Source of the DNA: Lycocorax pyrrhopterus obiensis
Lineage: Eukaryota; Chordata; Aves; Passeriformes; Paradisaeidae
Direction of reading: 5' to 3'
Assembly (NCBI GenBank): GCA_014706295.1
Contig: JACSVZ010000004.1
Location: forward strand, 6,875,465-6,939,464
Length of the DNA stretch: 64,000 nt
Shown here: positions 1 to 13,170 of the stretch, piece by piece
Numbering within the stretch: position 1 is the first letter of the stretch
How the letters are laid out: every line of letters begins with the position of its first letter
Notes under the pieces: generated by a model
Seen by the model: the letters and a program-made list of their open reading frames with translations, nothing else
Told to the model about the DNA's origin: nothing
The model's database searches: none
Translations under genes and position numbers: made by a program

Positions 1-434
1 CACTCTGTTGGAAAGCACCTTTTCCGTGGAATTTGCAGCCCCACCACCCCACCGTGGTGTCTACGGACTAGACAGCCCTGAGCCAACAGGGCTAGTGGTG
101 AACCAGCACTGCCCCACAAGTGCCTCCCCAAGCCTGTCCTCCCCCCAGGCTCTGGACTCACAGCAGATCCCAGCGCCTGTGTTTGGACAGGCTTGGCTGG
201 CACGTCTGTGTTTGGACCCACAGGTCTGTCCTCACCACACCAAAAAGGCAGTTTATGTGCTCCAGGTGTCAGTTGGTTCCTGGATCTGAAAACCTGGAAT
301 TTCGAGACAGACAAAACCCCCTGATTTGATACGCAGACATTCCTCCCACTCCCATTTACCAGGCACACAGATAAAAGGCAATTTGGTTAGACCTCGTGAG
401 CCTCTGCTCCAGGATTTGGCACATGAAGGAGGCC
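1..434. other. Unique non-coding sequence
   Basis: I see no repeat, RNA gene or convincing exon here. Short open frames exist on both strands but overlap each other and show no recognisable domain, so they are treated as chance. Confidence 0.5.
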
Positions 435-545
435 AGAGTTTAGTTCCCAGGTCTGTCAGTGGCTTCAGGCAAGTTATTTCACTTCCCCCAATTCAGTTTC
501 CTCCTCAGTGGCAAAGTGGTGCCTGCAATATCAAATAATATGTTT
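435..545 (+). repeat. MIR-like SINE fragment (core region)
   Basis: The stretch contains recognisable diverged versions of the MIR core: GGCTTCAGGCAAGTTATTTC near 463-485 followed by TCAGTTTCCTC near 493-503. In the MIR consensus this is the segment running from the GGGCAAGTCACTTAACC box to the TCAGTTTCCTCATCTG box, in the plus orientation. Both tRNA-derived head and tail are missing or too diverged to follow. Such SINEs were active before the amniote radiation, so the copy should be old and shared among birds. Confidence 0.75.
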
Positions 546-2896
546 TCCCTCTGGCCACTGCACATGCTTTGTTTTTCTGGAAAAGCTGCTTTTACCCTTC
601 AGGATCCCTTGCAGGGTGGGGGTGGCTGCAGAGCCACATCCAGGCACCGGGGGAGAGGGGCTCGCTTGGGAAATTCGGGAAGTGAACGAGTTTTTTCTTT
701 TGTTACCAAGAGCTCCTTGCATCCTTTTACTGCTGCCACCAATTTTGCTGTTAAAATAACCATCCTTATTTCACATTTTGTTGGGAGTCATATTGGTCAT
801 TCGCCTCCTAATTCCAGGTTCAATCTTCCTTCCCGTATGTTGTCACCATCCTGCGAGCCCAGAGGCCAACCCACTCCAGGTCAAATTCTGCCTGCATGAG
901 CTGCTGGTAGCAAAGTTTAGTCCCCTCTGAAGGAAAAAGGCCATGAAACCTCCTCGTACCCTCCAAGCCCATGAGCTGGGCAGGACAGCACCACATCCCC
1001 ATGGCACTGGGATGAGGCACTTGGCCTTTCCACGCCCGAGGAAGACAAGTGCGGAGAGCAGATGGCTTTTCGGAAGCCTAGAATTGTATATTGTGGCTGT
1101 GGCATCCCCTGCTCCTGCTGATGCTGCACTTCCCTGCCTTGTGCTGCTTTATTTGGGAAGGATGCCTTGTGAGCAAAGGTGTGAATATCGCTCCCCTCGC
1201 AGCTAATCCTGACACGCCAGTGGCCCACAAGCACGATGTATTGCTAAGCAACACTTGGCAAAATCCATGCCAGGTTGTGTCGGCCCCCTTTGATGTTTCA
1301 CAGAAGCATTGTCATTTCCATCTCTGGCATTGTTTCCAGCATTTTGGGTGTCAGTGTTCCTGAAAACCATCACAGAAAGGATGTTTATTGAACTGTCAGA
1401 GGGTGAATGATTGACACTAGGCACAAGTACTTTTCATGTTCAGGTTTTGGCATGCCACAATTGGATTATTTCCTGATAAATGCCATCCAATTCTACCAGA
1501 TGGACCACTGAGAGATATGCCAACCTGTGTGAGAAATGGAGTAGATGCTCAGTGCCACTTATTGGTAGATGTGTGCTTCTCCAGTCTATCCTTTTGTGTA
1601 GCTGCAGGGTATTTCACTGAAGCAGTGACTTTTGTGATGCTCATAATTAGAAGAGCAAGGCAATTTTCATTGTGGAGAAGGGTAGGTTTCAATGCCCAAA
1701 TCTGATTTCATTCACCTCGGTGTGGAAGTGCAATACCTGTTCCTCTCCTCTTAGATTTAATGTGTTCTCTGTGACTTAAGCATTAAAGAGCCATGAATTT
1801 TGAAAGTCAGGTATTTCTCATATATAAATAATTTCAATAAACCGATCCTCTGCCTTCCCCTTCATTTTTTCCTAATGGCTCACTTACAGATCCGAAAGCA
1901 ATACGAGGATTGTGAGGTAGGTATTATGTGTACCATCCAAAGTTTATTAAACAGCTGAATTCATTTCACTGACACTCAGCTGGAGAGGTATCTGTGGCCT
2001 CGGGATGGTGGAGGGACAAGTGGCAGCACGAGGGGACAGTGTGACCCAGGCATGAATGTCAGCAGTGGAGAAGGTTGGGGCTTGTCAAACTGCCCCTGGA
2101 GCTATGTGGGGAAGAGGGATTAAGCAGGAAGAGCTTTTCCATGGACACTGGTGCCCATGCTGAGCAGAGGGGAGAAGGCAGGAATCATCCCACACACCCT
2201 CACGCAGGCACTGGGTGAGGAATTGTCACAAGGAACAGGAGCTTTGCTTGCTGGGTTTCAAGAGGGAGGGGAGTTGTCTTTTTCTATTTGTTAGAGGTGA
2301 TGCAGGAGGAAATCCCTAATTCTGCAGAACGGAAAGTTGGATGTCTGTGAAAACACAATTTTTCTGTCTGAACTGACCCACTAGAGAGACAAAAGAAACA
2401 TGAAGTTATCTATTCCTGTAGTCCTCAGCACTTTAATATATACATAAAAAGCAGGGCCTTTGTACTACACCTAATGAGCAGAAGTGAATAATGTGGTATA
2501 ATTAGCTTCCCTTTCTCAGGCTGCTCTCTCCGATATCTCAACACACTTCTGACAACAGCATGGTACAAGTGGTGACTGGTGCCTACATCTCAGATTTACC
2601 ATCACTTCATTGTTCTGTGCTAACACATTTTTCATCTCTGCCATTATGAGGGACTCTCTCTGCCGCTCTTATTTCTGCGTTTCAGCCGTGGGCTTAGTCC
2701 CTGCCAGCTAAAATGAAACACAGCTCAGGCAGAGGCTTCGGGGAGCAGCGGCTGTTATTGCACTGTCCCCTCTCCAGAGACCTGCGGTCAAACCCTTGGG
2801 TGCACACGTGCAAACAGCACCCCTCAAAAACGTGTCTGACTGGCAGCCCAGCCCTGCCATCACCTATAAATAACAAGTAGAAAAATGTACAGTCCC
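546..2896. other. Unique non-coding sequence
   Basis: Mixed-composition DNA with no recognised repeat or gene. The part from about 1700 to 1960 is AT-rich and free of long open frames on either strand. A GC-richer purine stretch at about 1980-2280 has no CpG clustering. Several AATAAA hexamers occur but none is tied to a transcript I can see. Confidence 0.45.
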
Positions 2897-2919
2897 TTTT
2901 TTTTTTTTTTTTTTTTTTT
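2897..2919. repeat. Poly-T tract, 23 nt
   Basis: An uninterrupted run of T on the plus strand. CR1 elements do not end in poly(A), so in bird DNA this is more simply a homopolymer expansion than a retroposon tail. I see no target-site duplication or recognisable retrocopy in the sequence to its right. Confidence 0.9.
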
Positions 2920-4479
2920 GGATGGCCTTGATTAACTAAGGCGCTGGGTTTGCAATGGTTTGTGCATCAGCCGACTCCTGTGACTCACCAGAGCTCGGGG
3001 ATCTCAGAGCTGTGAATTTCCAAAGTTCACAAAGCACCGAGAAAAAGAAATTTATACAAAATAAACTCCTACTATTCCAGAGGAAAATGCAGAATAATAG
3101 CCTTTTTTGTTTTGCTGTCCTTACAAAAGGGAGTTGAGAGGCAAACTGATGATGCAGGACTTGCAAAAACCAGAGAGATCAAAAAATCCTGCTCCCAAAA
3201 CAACCCCCTGTAAAATGATGTTACTGGGGTTACTTCCAAGAAAGTGACTACAATTTTGATTGCAGATTTGTTAGTAAGCTTTTAAATCAATTCAAAACCA
3301 ACCCTGTTTAAAAACCTGTTATGCAGAGATGCAGTAAAATGAAACACACGCAGGTAATACCGCTGGTCTTGAGAACTTCAGAATTTCCTCAAAGTAATAA
3401 CTTTAATTCAGTTCTTTCTGGCATAAACTTTTTCATCCCATTATGTCAAAAACTGTATTATCCATCCATTTGTCTGTCAGAACGATTCCCCCTGGGCCCA
3501 TATACCACTGGTTCTTCTATTCTAAACCTCCCCATTACATCCTGCTATCAAGAGTCACAATTTTCAGTGAAAGTCTCTTGTGACTTTTGACAATGTTTTA
3601 CAGTGAACTAGACCAGGAAGCTCAGAGTTAAAGGAAATCTTCCATTCTGGCAATGAATATGTAATAGGCATTACACTGTGCAGTATACCAAAAATGTAAG
3701 GTTCATTAAGTCTTTCAAAGGCAAGAACTTCCATGTAGCTTTGAATGAACCTGTCTCTGAGATGGCATTAGCAAATGATATTTTGGGGCAGGAGATATTA
3801 ATACTACACATTAAGGAACAAATTTGTTTAAATGCTATATAGCTCTGTGTGGATGCAGATGATCCAGGAATAAATAAAAAGTGAATAGTTGTCCAACTTT
3901 ATATGTAAATTGTCTTTGGCTTATATACATAAGAATGCTCTTTGCTACTAAATTCCTTCATATTAACAAGCAGGAGTGTAACTAATATATAAAATAAAGT
4001 CATTCTCTTTAATGAGAATGCTAAATATTTTAAAGAAATGCACAGCTATGAAATATTGTCAAGGGCATTTTTATACTTAAGTTTAAGAACACTTATGACT
4101 TAACTGTTGAATAATTTAACACATTCAGCCTTGAAGTACTATTTATGTATGTTTTTTAATGTTCATACTTATGTAGGCTTTTCTTTGCTCAGGATTTAGG
4201 ACCTTTGATTTCTGTTTATAAAATTTACATCTTTAATCTCCCAGCTCTGTGCATTTCCCCATTTGACTCCTGCAACAATATAGGCAAAAAAATGCTGAGA
4301 TGAAAAAAGGAGCTAAAAGCCTCACGCAGCTTGGAACAGGGACTGTGTGGATTTTAGCAAACATAAGGACAGATTTTAAGGAAATGAGCTCCAAGTAGAA
4401 AACCTCGATAAACATGAGCCACCTGTACAACTCAAACGGAGGATTTGCAAATGGGTTTATGAGCTTTCTCTGAGAGGCA
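2920..4479. other. Unique, largely AT-rich non-coding sequence
   Basis: From about 3600 to 4230 the sequence is strongly AT-rich with almost no open frame above 60 codons on either strand. No repeat family is recognised. Composition shifts sharply to GC-rich at about 4480. Confidence 0.45.
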
Positions 4480-4870
4480 AAGAAAGCCCCACGAAGGGCC
4501 CCGGCACGTCGTGGGAACCCTGAGTTATCCCGCACAGCTCCTTTCGGGGAGCCCCGTGCCCGGCCACACGTTTGCTGGGAAACAGGGGAGGAATTCCCCG
4601 CGCAGCACCTGCGTGGGTGGTGGGACACAGCTGAGGCTGGGGGGAAATGCCACCCCAGCACTCCTGACCCCTCAGGGGTCCCTGGGGTCTGCCGAGCACA
4701 GACCCACCACCACGTGCGCCGGGGCAGGGGCGGTGATCCCGAGAGCACTCGGCTTGAAGGCTGACCTACCTCCACACCCAAAATGTTCAGGGTCAGTCGA
4801 CAGAGCACCACAGGCAAAAGTTTTGCTGAGTGATGGAACAGAAGCTGAATTCTCCCCGCGATCGTGATAT
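4480..4870. other. GC- and CpG-rich island in AT-rich surroundings
   Basis: Composition changes abruptly to GC-rich with many CpGs (for example around 4500-4610, 4720-4760 and 4850-4862), ending near the palindrome CGCGATCG. The high GC content removes stop codons and so generates overlapping long open frames on both strands, including a 256-codon frame on the minus strand spanning 4233-5003. I recognise no protein family there. It could be an unmethylated regulatory island, an unannotated first exon, or a locally GC-biased segment. Confidence 0.4.
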
Positions 4871-7094
4871 CGCATGAAATTTGCTCTGGGATAAATAAAA
4901 ACATCGACCAAAACTGTTTACAGCATGTCTTGTCACCTTTCATTACGGTCTTTCGCAACACGCTGATGTTTCGTGACACAGCAGATGTAACTTGACATGC
5001 CACTCACTGAGCAGCGACTTTCAGGAATTTCTGAGACGTGTTTCTTTCAGAAGCAGTGTCTCGACCAGACAGTTGGTCCACGAGTGCATTTAAAACTGAG
5101 GCTAGAAGAGCCGGGCTGAGATGCGACGAGCATCGCACGCAGAATATTTGGCCTGACTTTTCCTCTGTATTTTATGTGCTACAAGCCATAGGCAGGGAGA
5201 TGGACAGATCATCCAGCACGATGGATGAGCTGCTGCCAAGCTGATGTTACTGTGTAACTATGGGCCCCTCAGTACCCATTCTGCCTCTGATAGTCATCAC
5301 TTGCCAGTGTCCAAATGGATTATATATATCTGGCATGTTTATGGTATAAAGGAAGATGAATCTGAATATCTGCGAACCTTGGGCTCACAGGATGATGCAT
5401 TTGGAAGGGAAAACAAGTTTTTCAAGGGCAAAAAAAAGTTAGTAGGGTTTTATCAAAGGGAATTAACCTAACACCTCCTTGCATCAGGCTGCACTACCAC
5501 ACATTGAGAGATCACTTACCCGGGAAGGCAGAAGGAGAGCGTGAGGATTAAGAGCAAGAACTGCCACGTATTTTAGCACAGGGATGTCTTTCTAGCTGGA
5601 AATTCTATGTGGTGGTCACTGGCACACTGAGCTGAGTAATTTCTTTAGTGCTGATGTTTATTCAGACAAGCAAATCAGCAGAAATAGTCACAGGGACCTG
5701 GTTCTGTGAGGTTCATCAAGTCGGATCACGGCTGAGCAGGAGACCCTCAGGGGACGAGAAATGGGGACCCTGGCCTGCCCTGCAAGAGACACCCTGCTGG
5801 ATCAAACCACCGAGCAAAAGCTGGGCCACATCAGCCTTCCCTGGTGAATGCTCTGGGAAGTGGCTGCTTTTTAGGTCATGGGCACTATTTTCTCAGGAGA
5901 GGCAAGACAGAGAAGCATGGAAGACTAGAAGAACTGTGCGATACAGAACGATGTAGAATTAAGACAAGAAAACTACTCCCCTGCTGCAGTGGACCAGATC
6001 CTCCGGCAGCGGCGGTGGGCTCGGAGCCCTGAGCCCATTTGCACTGACTCAGCATCACTGCAGTGTAAGTATCACCCCCACTGGGGTCTTTAACGCCGCA
6101 GCGCTGTCAGCACGGGCTTTGCATCCCAGGGAGGAGACACCCAATTTGCTCAGAATAGCCGCTTGCACTCACTCTGCCCTCGCCTTCCAACAGACCTGAA
6201 CAAGGAGGCAATTTGGTTCCACAAAAGCAGCCTTAAATGAAAATATGTAAATAAAGAGAGAACTGGAGAGTGAAAACACTCATCATCTTCCTGAAACTTA
6301 GAGACTCGATGTATGTCCTTGGGATATCGGCAAAGGGACCCAGAAATCTCAACAGGAAGTCAAAGTTTACAACAGGAATTCAAGACAAAATGAATGTTGC
6401 AGCTGTAATACACAAACGCACAGCCTTGCCAAGCCTCACTCCCTCAAAAAACACCAAAACCTCTGCATCTCATAGCTTCAAGGACCTCTTTTCCAAGAGT
6501 GCCTCCTGTAAACCTTTATTTCCTTTTGAAGTCTGCTTTCTACTTTACTCTATTTTTTTGCTAGGAATATATTTAGGTAGGAGCTGGCCTTTACATCCAC
6601 AGGCAGCCGTGGCTATCAGTCAATCTATCAGCAAACCGCTCATGAAGTTCACTAGACAAAGGGTTAGTGCAGCTAGTACCACAATAATGTAGAAACAGAA
6701 ATATTACAAAGTAAAGGCTTATAAAATAATAAAAATTCTACTTAGTTCAGATACCTCCCAGTGCCTTTGGCAAAATACCTTAAGCATTCCACATAAGGCG
6801 GGCATTGTCTTTATAAGATGGCACCTCATAAAATGGTATTAAATATCACCAACGGGGCTTCATATTTCATCCAGCAGGGTTTAGGCCAGACATGTTCTAT
6901 ATCACACATTATTAGAATGACATCTGCTTTGCAAGTTGTGTACCCAGGAGCATACCTTGATAACTCATTTCAGCACTCATTCTCGAGGCTTCTGTGGCTT
7001 CGTAATACCTAATATGTTTAACTCATTTTGAACAGAAGTCTAAAGCCTGTCGTGGCCCTCTGGCCAAAACTGTAGCTGTCAGGCAACGGAGCCA
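4871..7094. other. Unique non-coding sequence
   Basis: No gene or recognisable repeat. Around 5980-6060 the phrase CCAGATCCTC followed by CpG-rich DNA is reminiscent of an old amniote interspersed repeat, but the match is too short to annotate. Confidence 0.4.
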
Positions 7095-7345
7095 GCTATC
7101 AAACATTACTCATTTATCATTAGTGGTGATGCAGCTGTACAGAGAAATGTACCCACTGAAGTGAAGGGCTGTCAATTGTTCCCTGTATAATACTCCTCTC
7201 CTCAACAGGGCATTTCGCCATGGAGGTACAGCTAAAGCACTCTGCTACTTCCCCATAGCACGGAATTTATAGTAGCAAGGAAAAGGGGAACGTATTTTCA
7301 TTTAAATGGGTCTGCCACGAGATGAATAAAGCAATCATCAATGGG
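7095..7345. promoter_or_regulatory. CNE-like block (possible enhancer)
   Basis: About 250 bp of balanced composition, with CATTAGTGGTGATGCAGCTG-type homeodomain and E-box-like words near 7115-7140 and no repeat signature. It has the texture of a vertebrate conserved non-coding element. This is inference from composition only; a cross-species alignment would decide it. Confidence 0.25.
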
Positions 7346-9655
7346 ATCTATAAGCGGAGAGGGGCGGTGCACTGTTTATAAACATCACGCATAGGCGTGT
7401 ATCCACACCAGCGCCAGTGCCTGTGTGCACATACACACACGGGGTGTTTAGAAATAAATTCTCCAGATCTGCATTGGTGTTTAAAAGCTGGCACACGATC
7501 AGTACCAAAGGCTCTGCTTCCTCTTTGCTCGCCATTTCCATGAGAAGACTGGAATGTGCAATTTAGGCTTCAAATTTCCGTGTCTATTCTGCTTGCAAAA
7601 CTCCAACACACGCTACCTTGAGCTTCCCTATCCTCAACTCTGCTCCCTAGGGAGGAAAACAGCCAGATTAAATCTATATGAGAGATCTCCTGACTGCAGA
7701 CACTACTGCCTTTATTCACAAAGGCAAAGCACAGCAATGGGCTGGGAAAGCACCACAGTTAAGATACTATCTCCAGGCTCCTTTGAACCACTGCTGCATG
7801 CAAATATTTGTACACATGCATTATGAAGAGAGTGTGGCACAAGTCCCTGAATTTTGATTTGTCTCTATACAAGCGGGATACAGAGGAGCGAGACAGGCTC
7901 TGGTGGTGAAGAGCAAAGCTCTGGCTCCCATATCTGCCTTTCCGCTATCTCAGTGGGGTTTCTCCTCTGGAGACCACCAAGGCCAAAAGGATTTTGCTCA
8001 TTGCTTTCAAGGCAGTCACACAGCTACAAAAATGTCAAAAACGGGTACTTCAAACCAGGAATCCAAATCCATCCCCAGCAAGCAACTGGAATATAAGTGT
8101 TGCTCCCATATTAAATTCTGACCTTGCTCCATCTGTGCCCAAGTTTCTGGAAAATGGAGATGGTCTGTGCCTAGAAAATGGTTTCAGCTCTTTAAGTGAA
8201 GAGCAACCACAACCATGATGTGACTTGAGCAGATGTTACGCAAAACCTCAATTTTATACCCAAATTTCCAGCCATCCTGGATTCAAGCCAAACGAGTTTG
8301 CTGAAAAATCACGTCAACTTTCTCCGAAGAGCTTCAAGAAAGCCTTTTGTCAACCATGGTCCAACTAAGAGACAGTATCAAAACCAGGGTCAGAAGGACT
8401 TTTGTTCCCTCTTTTGGCCTTGTACAAAGTATCCATGAATTCTGGCATGAATAATGCCACCTTGTCAACAGAACAGCGATTAAACAACTTTATGTGTATT
8501 ATTACATATTTCTGGTACACTTGCACTGTGGCTATACAAACCCAGTGACCAAAACACAGCTGTGCTTCAGTTCTGTCCCAAGTTTAAACACAGTTGCTCG
8601 CACCAACAGGGTTCTCATCCATAACAAGACGAGTAACAGGGAAAGGGAGGAAAAATGCAGCCCTGAAAGTCTCAAGTGTGGAACTGCTTCTGGGGGAAAG
8701 CTCCTCTCCACCAGAATGAGCCAGGAGTGGACACAGGTAAACTTGGAGGTGCCTGGGGCAGCTATCTCTTGAAGGGATGCCACTGAAAGGGGAGTGGAAG
8801 TCCCATAGCCTACTTTGTGTGTGCTGAGGATCTTCTTTCTCCCCCTCTTCCCCACTTCTGAGCACCACTTACATCCTTACATGGTGTAAGGACTACACTC
8901 CCTCTATCCCTTCTGCTCTGACCGCTGAGCCAGGAGGCTTTGCTTAGAAACAAAGGGGACAGAAACTTCAGAAACACAAGGACATTTTGTGCCAGCTGAA
9001 AATGAACATGGTAGAGAGGAAGACGATGAATGACAGAGCTTTCCTGGCAGATGTGGGCTATAAAAAGAGATCATGATGCGGTGAAACAAGTCTAACCAAA
9101 GGGGTTTGCCAGAAACGTGGTGAAACAGGCTTCCAGAGTGGAAATGACACCGCCGAATTCAGAAAAGAGAAAACCAAACAGCCTGAAGCTTAGCAAGCAA
9201 GCAGCAACTTGGGGCACAGTGGGATACTGAGGAAAGTGGAAATAACAACTTCTGTTTGTGATTTTCCTCCTCCACAGCCTGTGGTCTCCCAGGGAAAGGA
9301 CCTGGCCCCTCACTGGCAGGGTGCAGAGCTGAAGAGAGGCCAGTGACACCTGCTCCTGGCAAGCTGGGCTGTGGCCCACCGCATTCCATGGAGCAGGACC
9401 AGGGCTGCCAGGCTCCCTCTTTGACCTGATCTGATCTTATCTGCACTTCCAGGTGCCTCTGGAGCCCAGTGCTCTCTTATTACCATTGGTCTGCCCACAA
9501 CAAACTTGGATACATTTGAGTTCATTCCTTAGCTTCCTTATTTAATGTAGGAATGGGCAGAGGAGCACTGCAAGGATGAGTGAATGGCGGTTTCATTAGC
9601 CACATTTTATTTCTAAACCAGCAAAAGTCAGCCTTTGAAGGGGGCCCCTCCTTTC
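7346..9655. other. Unique non-coding sequence
   Basis: No gene or repeat is recognised. The longest open frames here (about 90-107 codons near 8500-8870) sit on both strands over the same bases, which argues for chance. Confidence 0.45.
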
Positions 9656-9677
9656 TTTTTTTTTTTTTTTTTTTTTT
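9656..9677. repeat. Poly-T tract, 22 nt
   Basis: Uninterrupted run of T. Flanks show no retroposon that would explain it as a reverse-strand poly(A) tail. Confidence 0.9.
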
Positions 9678-11465
9678 GCCAAACTCTGGACAGAAGCCAT
9701 CTTTCCGAGTCAGAATGGATGTACATGACTGTGTAAAATCCCAGGAGCCTCTCCTCAAAACAGCCACAGGGGTTTGCAAACAAGTCACAGAAACACCCTC
9801 TTCACCCATTCCCCCAGGGCTAATCAAGCTCCCTCTGAAACACTCCCAGCTGCTTTGTGCTCAGCGAGTAGCAAGGCCTCAGCACAGGCTTTAAAATAGT
9901 GTTACAATTAGACCAGGCAAGGAAATTCTTGACTTTTTAAATATTCTTTCTGTGATATTACATGTTAGGAGAAATGATGGGTTTGGTTATGACTACCAAG
10001 TTAAGCAGGGGCTGGAGAAGCAAGTTGTCAGCTTTCCTCATAGGAAACAGCCATGGCTTGAGCTCTGAATGTTAGATATGCCTGGACAGGGAAGAGCTTA
10101 ATTCAAACTGCTTTGAATGACTAAAATGAACTTGATCTTATCATTGCACCATGACTTTTGGGGGTTACTTTACCTTCCACAGAAGGTATTCTTCCTATTG
10201 CTGTTCTATCTCCTTGTAACACCTTTACACCCCTGTTTCCTAAGCAAGGTGTCTTCCTCTCTTTAGACTGAGCTCACAATCACCTGCCCCCATTCCCAGC
10301 TGTACCACTTTGCTCCACGAGGTCTCCTCAAAATCCCTGCAACACTGCTTTGGGCAGAGATGCTGGGAAGCGAGCAGCAATGATGGGCTGGTAGCTGGCA
10401 GCCTCAGGGACTGGCCAGGAAGTGGCCGAGCAGGGGGGCAGCAGGAGGGCTGGGCACCACACTGTGCCCCCACTGCCCCAGCTCTGCAGAAACCACCCCG
10501 TGCCCCGAGTTTCTGTGTGAACCCCGCTGGCTGCTGAGAGGGGTCAGCGTTCATTTCAAACATGCCTCAGTGCACCGTGGTTTCCCGCAGCTCCTCGAGG
10601 CCCGCGCTGCGACACAGTTGGTGAGTCATGCACAGATTAGTCATGGAGGGGATTTATTCTCGTCTGCAGAAAGTCCGGCATGAGTAAAGACAAGGTAAGT
10701 TTGGCAGCGGCTTGTTTCGGTTCTGGCCGGTGCCAAAGCTGAGCTGTGTCTCATCCCCAGGTGTGTGGCTCAGGCTGGTGAGGCAGACAGGGCCACACAT
10801 CCTTTTTAACGCCTTTCTGCCCACACCAAAACTCTGAGTCAATGCTGGCACTACAGAATGGGACCAACTCATCTCACAAGCTCCTCTTCAGGCTAAAGAC
10901 CCTTCCACTGATTATTGACCTTCACCAGGCCAAGCTATCAAGAAAGGCTCCAAGCCCTCATGAGTCCTCCAAGTCTCCCACCAAAGCTTACCAGTCACTT
11001 GGATGAGATCTTGGCTTCATCGAGGCAGGTAGCAAAACACTCATGCAAGCCTAGCATTTTACTCCTCAGTGATCAAGTGATGCAGGAATCTAATTTTCCT
11101 GTATAACTTCCAGTCCCAGAGCACCAACTCCCTAAACTACTCCTGGAGATTTTTTTAACTGTAAAAACTGGTTTTTTTCATTTCTCAGGGACAACGAGAT
11201 ATCCAGCAATAATGACACATTTTTGACCAGGAAGCTGTCTGGCATGGTGCTGCCACAATGTTAAGTTCCAGGTAATTTTTCTTGGATGAGTTTACGCAGT
11301 GAGTGTAAAATCGTACCTGCTGACTGCGGCAGGAGTCACGGGTCTGCAGGACACTCCTTCAGAACTTGGGCTTCTGAAACGAGAAAATGTTTTCATTCAT
11401 ATTTTAAAATTCCATTCATTAACAGGTGTATAAGGTTTGACTTCTTCAAAGTATGCTGCAGACAC
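9678..11465. other. Unique non-coding sequence with one CpG-bearing block
   Basis: Mostly unremarkable. The interval 10560-10700 keeps several CpGs (CCCGCAGC, CTCGAGG, CCGCGCTGCG) and contains an AP-1-like TGAGTCA at about 10622, so it may be a short regulatory element. A G-rich stretch near 10420-10450 loosely resembles a CTCF core but does not fit it well. Confidence 0.35.
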
Positions 11466-11625
11466 AGCCTAATAAATCTCCATGACACCTCACTGCATCT
11501 CCATTTTATAGATGTGGTGATTCGAATATATCCAAGTGAAATGACTTGCCCAAGGCTAATGAAGGAATCAATGTCAGAGACAGGATTAAAAGTAGAAAAA
11601 TTCCTGGCCCCCAGTCTCATAACCT
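11466..11625 (-). repeat. MIR-like SINE fragment
   Basis: Read on the plus strand this is a reversed MIR: TAATAAATCTC at its left, then CCATTTTATAGATG near 11501-11514, GTGAAATGACTTGCCCAAGG near 11537-11556, and a tail matching the reversed tRNA-like head (GACAGGATTAAAAGTAGAA and CCCCAGTCTCATAACCTAAC). The order of blocks matches the family over about 160 bp, so the call is firm although divergence is high. Confidence 0.8.
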
Positions 11626-13109
11626 AACTGTGGCCTGCATTTCACTCATATGAAAACAGAAAAGGGAAACACATCTATTTTGAATATTGTGAAAAGTAGT
11701 TCAGAGCAGATGGGCAGCCTGATGTTTTAAAATTGCTTTACTTTGTCATAAAATATCAATAATACACAGGATGTGGTTCTTGTCCAAGAGTATACCAAGG
11801 TGTGAACAGCACAATATGTGTCACTGGTAGCTTTCAGAGCAGCTGAGATGGCACCATTGAATAAAATAAGGACAGTCTTTGAGATGTCTCTCCTGCCCCG
11901 TTCCTTAAAACAGATTTCTTCCTGTGTGCTACAGCTGGTAAAAGCAGCTTTGAAGCTGATGAATACCTGTTGGATAATGAATCTGTAGCGAGACACCTAT
12001 TGTCACATCTCAGAGGCAGAACAAGAGGTCTGTAATGCCCATTGCTCAAAATTTTGGGTGGCTCTAGCCACCTCTTTCTCAGATGCTAACACAGAGTGAG
12101 GCGGCATCTTCTCTGTTGCCGGAACATAACGGGAAGACAATGCACCTGTCTAGCTGTGCAGAAGAATAATTTAAAGGGGGAAAAAAAAAGGAAGGTACAC
12201 TTGTGTCATTAAATATTGATGAGTAAGATTCATTGACTGAGTGGGAGACAGTAGGATATGGCTTGAAATAAAACCCCATGAGGGCCACACCCCCTAGTAT
12301 GCCCAGGGCCATCCCTTTAAAGGTAGGACAATTATAATTAATTGAGCAATCTGACAGAAAGCATACATCCATACACTGGAGCAGAAAGTGACACTGTGCA
12401 CGGAGCCATCATGGACACTTGAAGGGTTAATACTGGTTCACTAGACCAAGGACAGTAAATTCTGCCTGTGGCTACCACCAGTCTATTGTATTATTATTGC
12501 AGGCCTTAGAAACAGCTTTTAATTTTAACCCTTTCCAGCCCTCTCTTCTATTTTCTCTTTATAAATAATTGGCATTGAATAAAATGGCATGAAATCTTCC
12601 TAGTTCTACCTTTCAACAATTTCTTTTCACTTTCAGCATTCAGAACACTGTGCAAAAATAAAAAAGAATCCAAAGAACCTGGGCTTCCTTTACCTATAAC
12701 TTTTAAGGTTCCCACAAAACTGGGGCCCTTTCATTTTGTTGCAATCAATCCCCACTCTTTGCTGCAAGGATGAAGAATCCCATCCACCACTTACTGGAAA
12801 CCGTGATGTGAGTATTCAGAGTTGTGACAAACACACAGACTGAATATAGATAGCCCTGTACCCCCTTCAGTCTTCCCGACACCTGCATTCATCCACCTGA
12901 CTACGTTTTTAAGATGACGCGCTGGGAATTGTTCACGCCTGTAAGAGCTGACAAATCAAACACGCAGGAGCCACTGGTTACCTGTAATGAAGAAATCTCA
13001 TCCTGGATAACAGTTTCAGCAATATGCTGAGCACATCCTCACCCTTAGACAGGCTAAAGAGAAACAACCAGCGGAGAAGGGATTATATGAAGGAGTGCAG
13101 GGGACAGCA
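11626..13109. other. Unique non-coding sequence
   Basis: No gene or repeat recognised. The segment 12480-12680 is AT-rich. Around 12900-12960 a few CpGs occur in an otherwise AT-rich context (ATGACGCG, TTCACGC), possibly a short conserved element. Confidence 0.4.
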
Positions 13110-13161
13110 GAGGACTGACTCAGTGACCCAGGAGGTCCTTTCCAATCCTGTATTTCTATGT
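13110..13161 (+). repeat. CR1 LINE 3' end fragment
   Basis: The segment holds the typical CR1 terminal phrase: a GACTGACTCAGTGACC block, then GGAGGTCCTTTCCAATCCTG and a TTTCTATG terminus, matching the common form that ends in ...CCTTCCAACCCTnnnTTCTATGATTCT. Only about the last 50 bp can be followed by eye; the purine-rich stretch to its left may belong to the same copy. Confidence 0.6.
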
Positions 13162-13170
13162 TCATCTGTT

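Noticed and set aside
2897..2919. Poly-T as the reversed poly(A) tail of a processed pseudogene
   Set aside because: The adjoining sequence resembles no known mRNA, and no target duplication is visible.
4233..5003. Longest open frame, 256 codons on the minus strand, as a protein-coding gene
   Set aside because: No recognisable domain or family, no clear promoter or splice context, and a GC-rich core that depletes stop codons. Kept only as a finding.
5985..6060. Possible old interspersed repeat beginning CCAGATCCTC
   Set aside because: The match is about ten bases and cannot be extended.
10420..10450. CTCF-like G-rich site
   Set aside because: The core has an extra G and lacks the expected CCA start; a similar string near 57183 also fails to fit.
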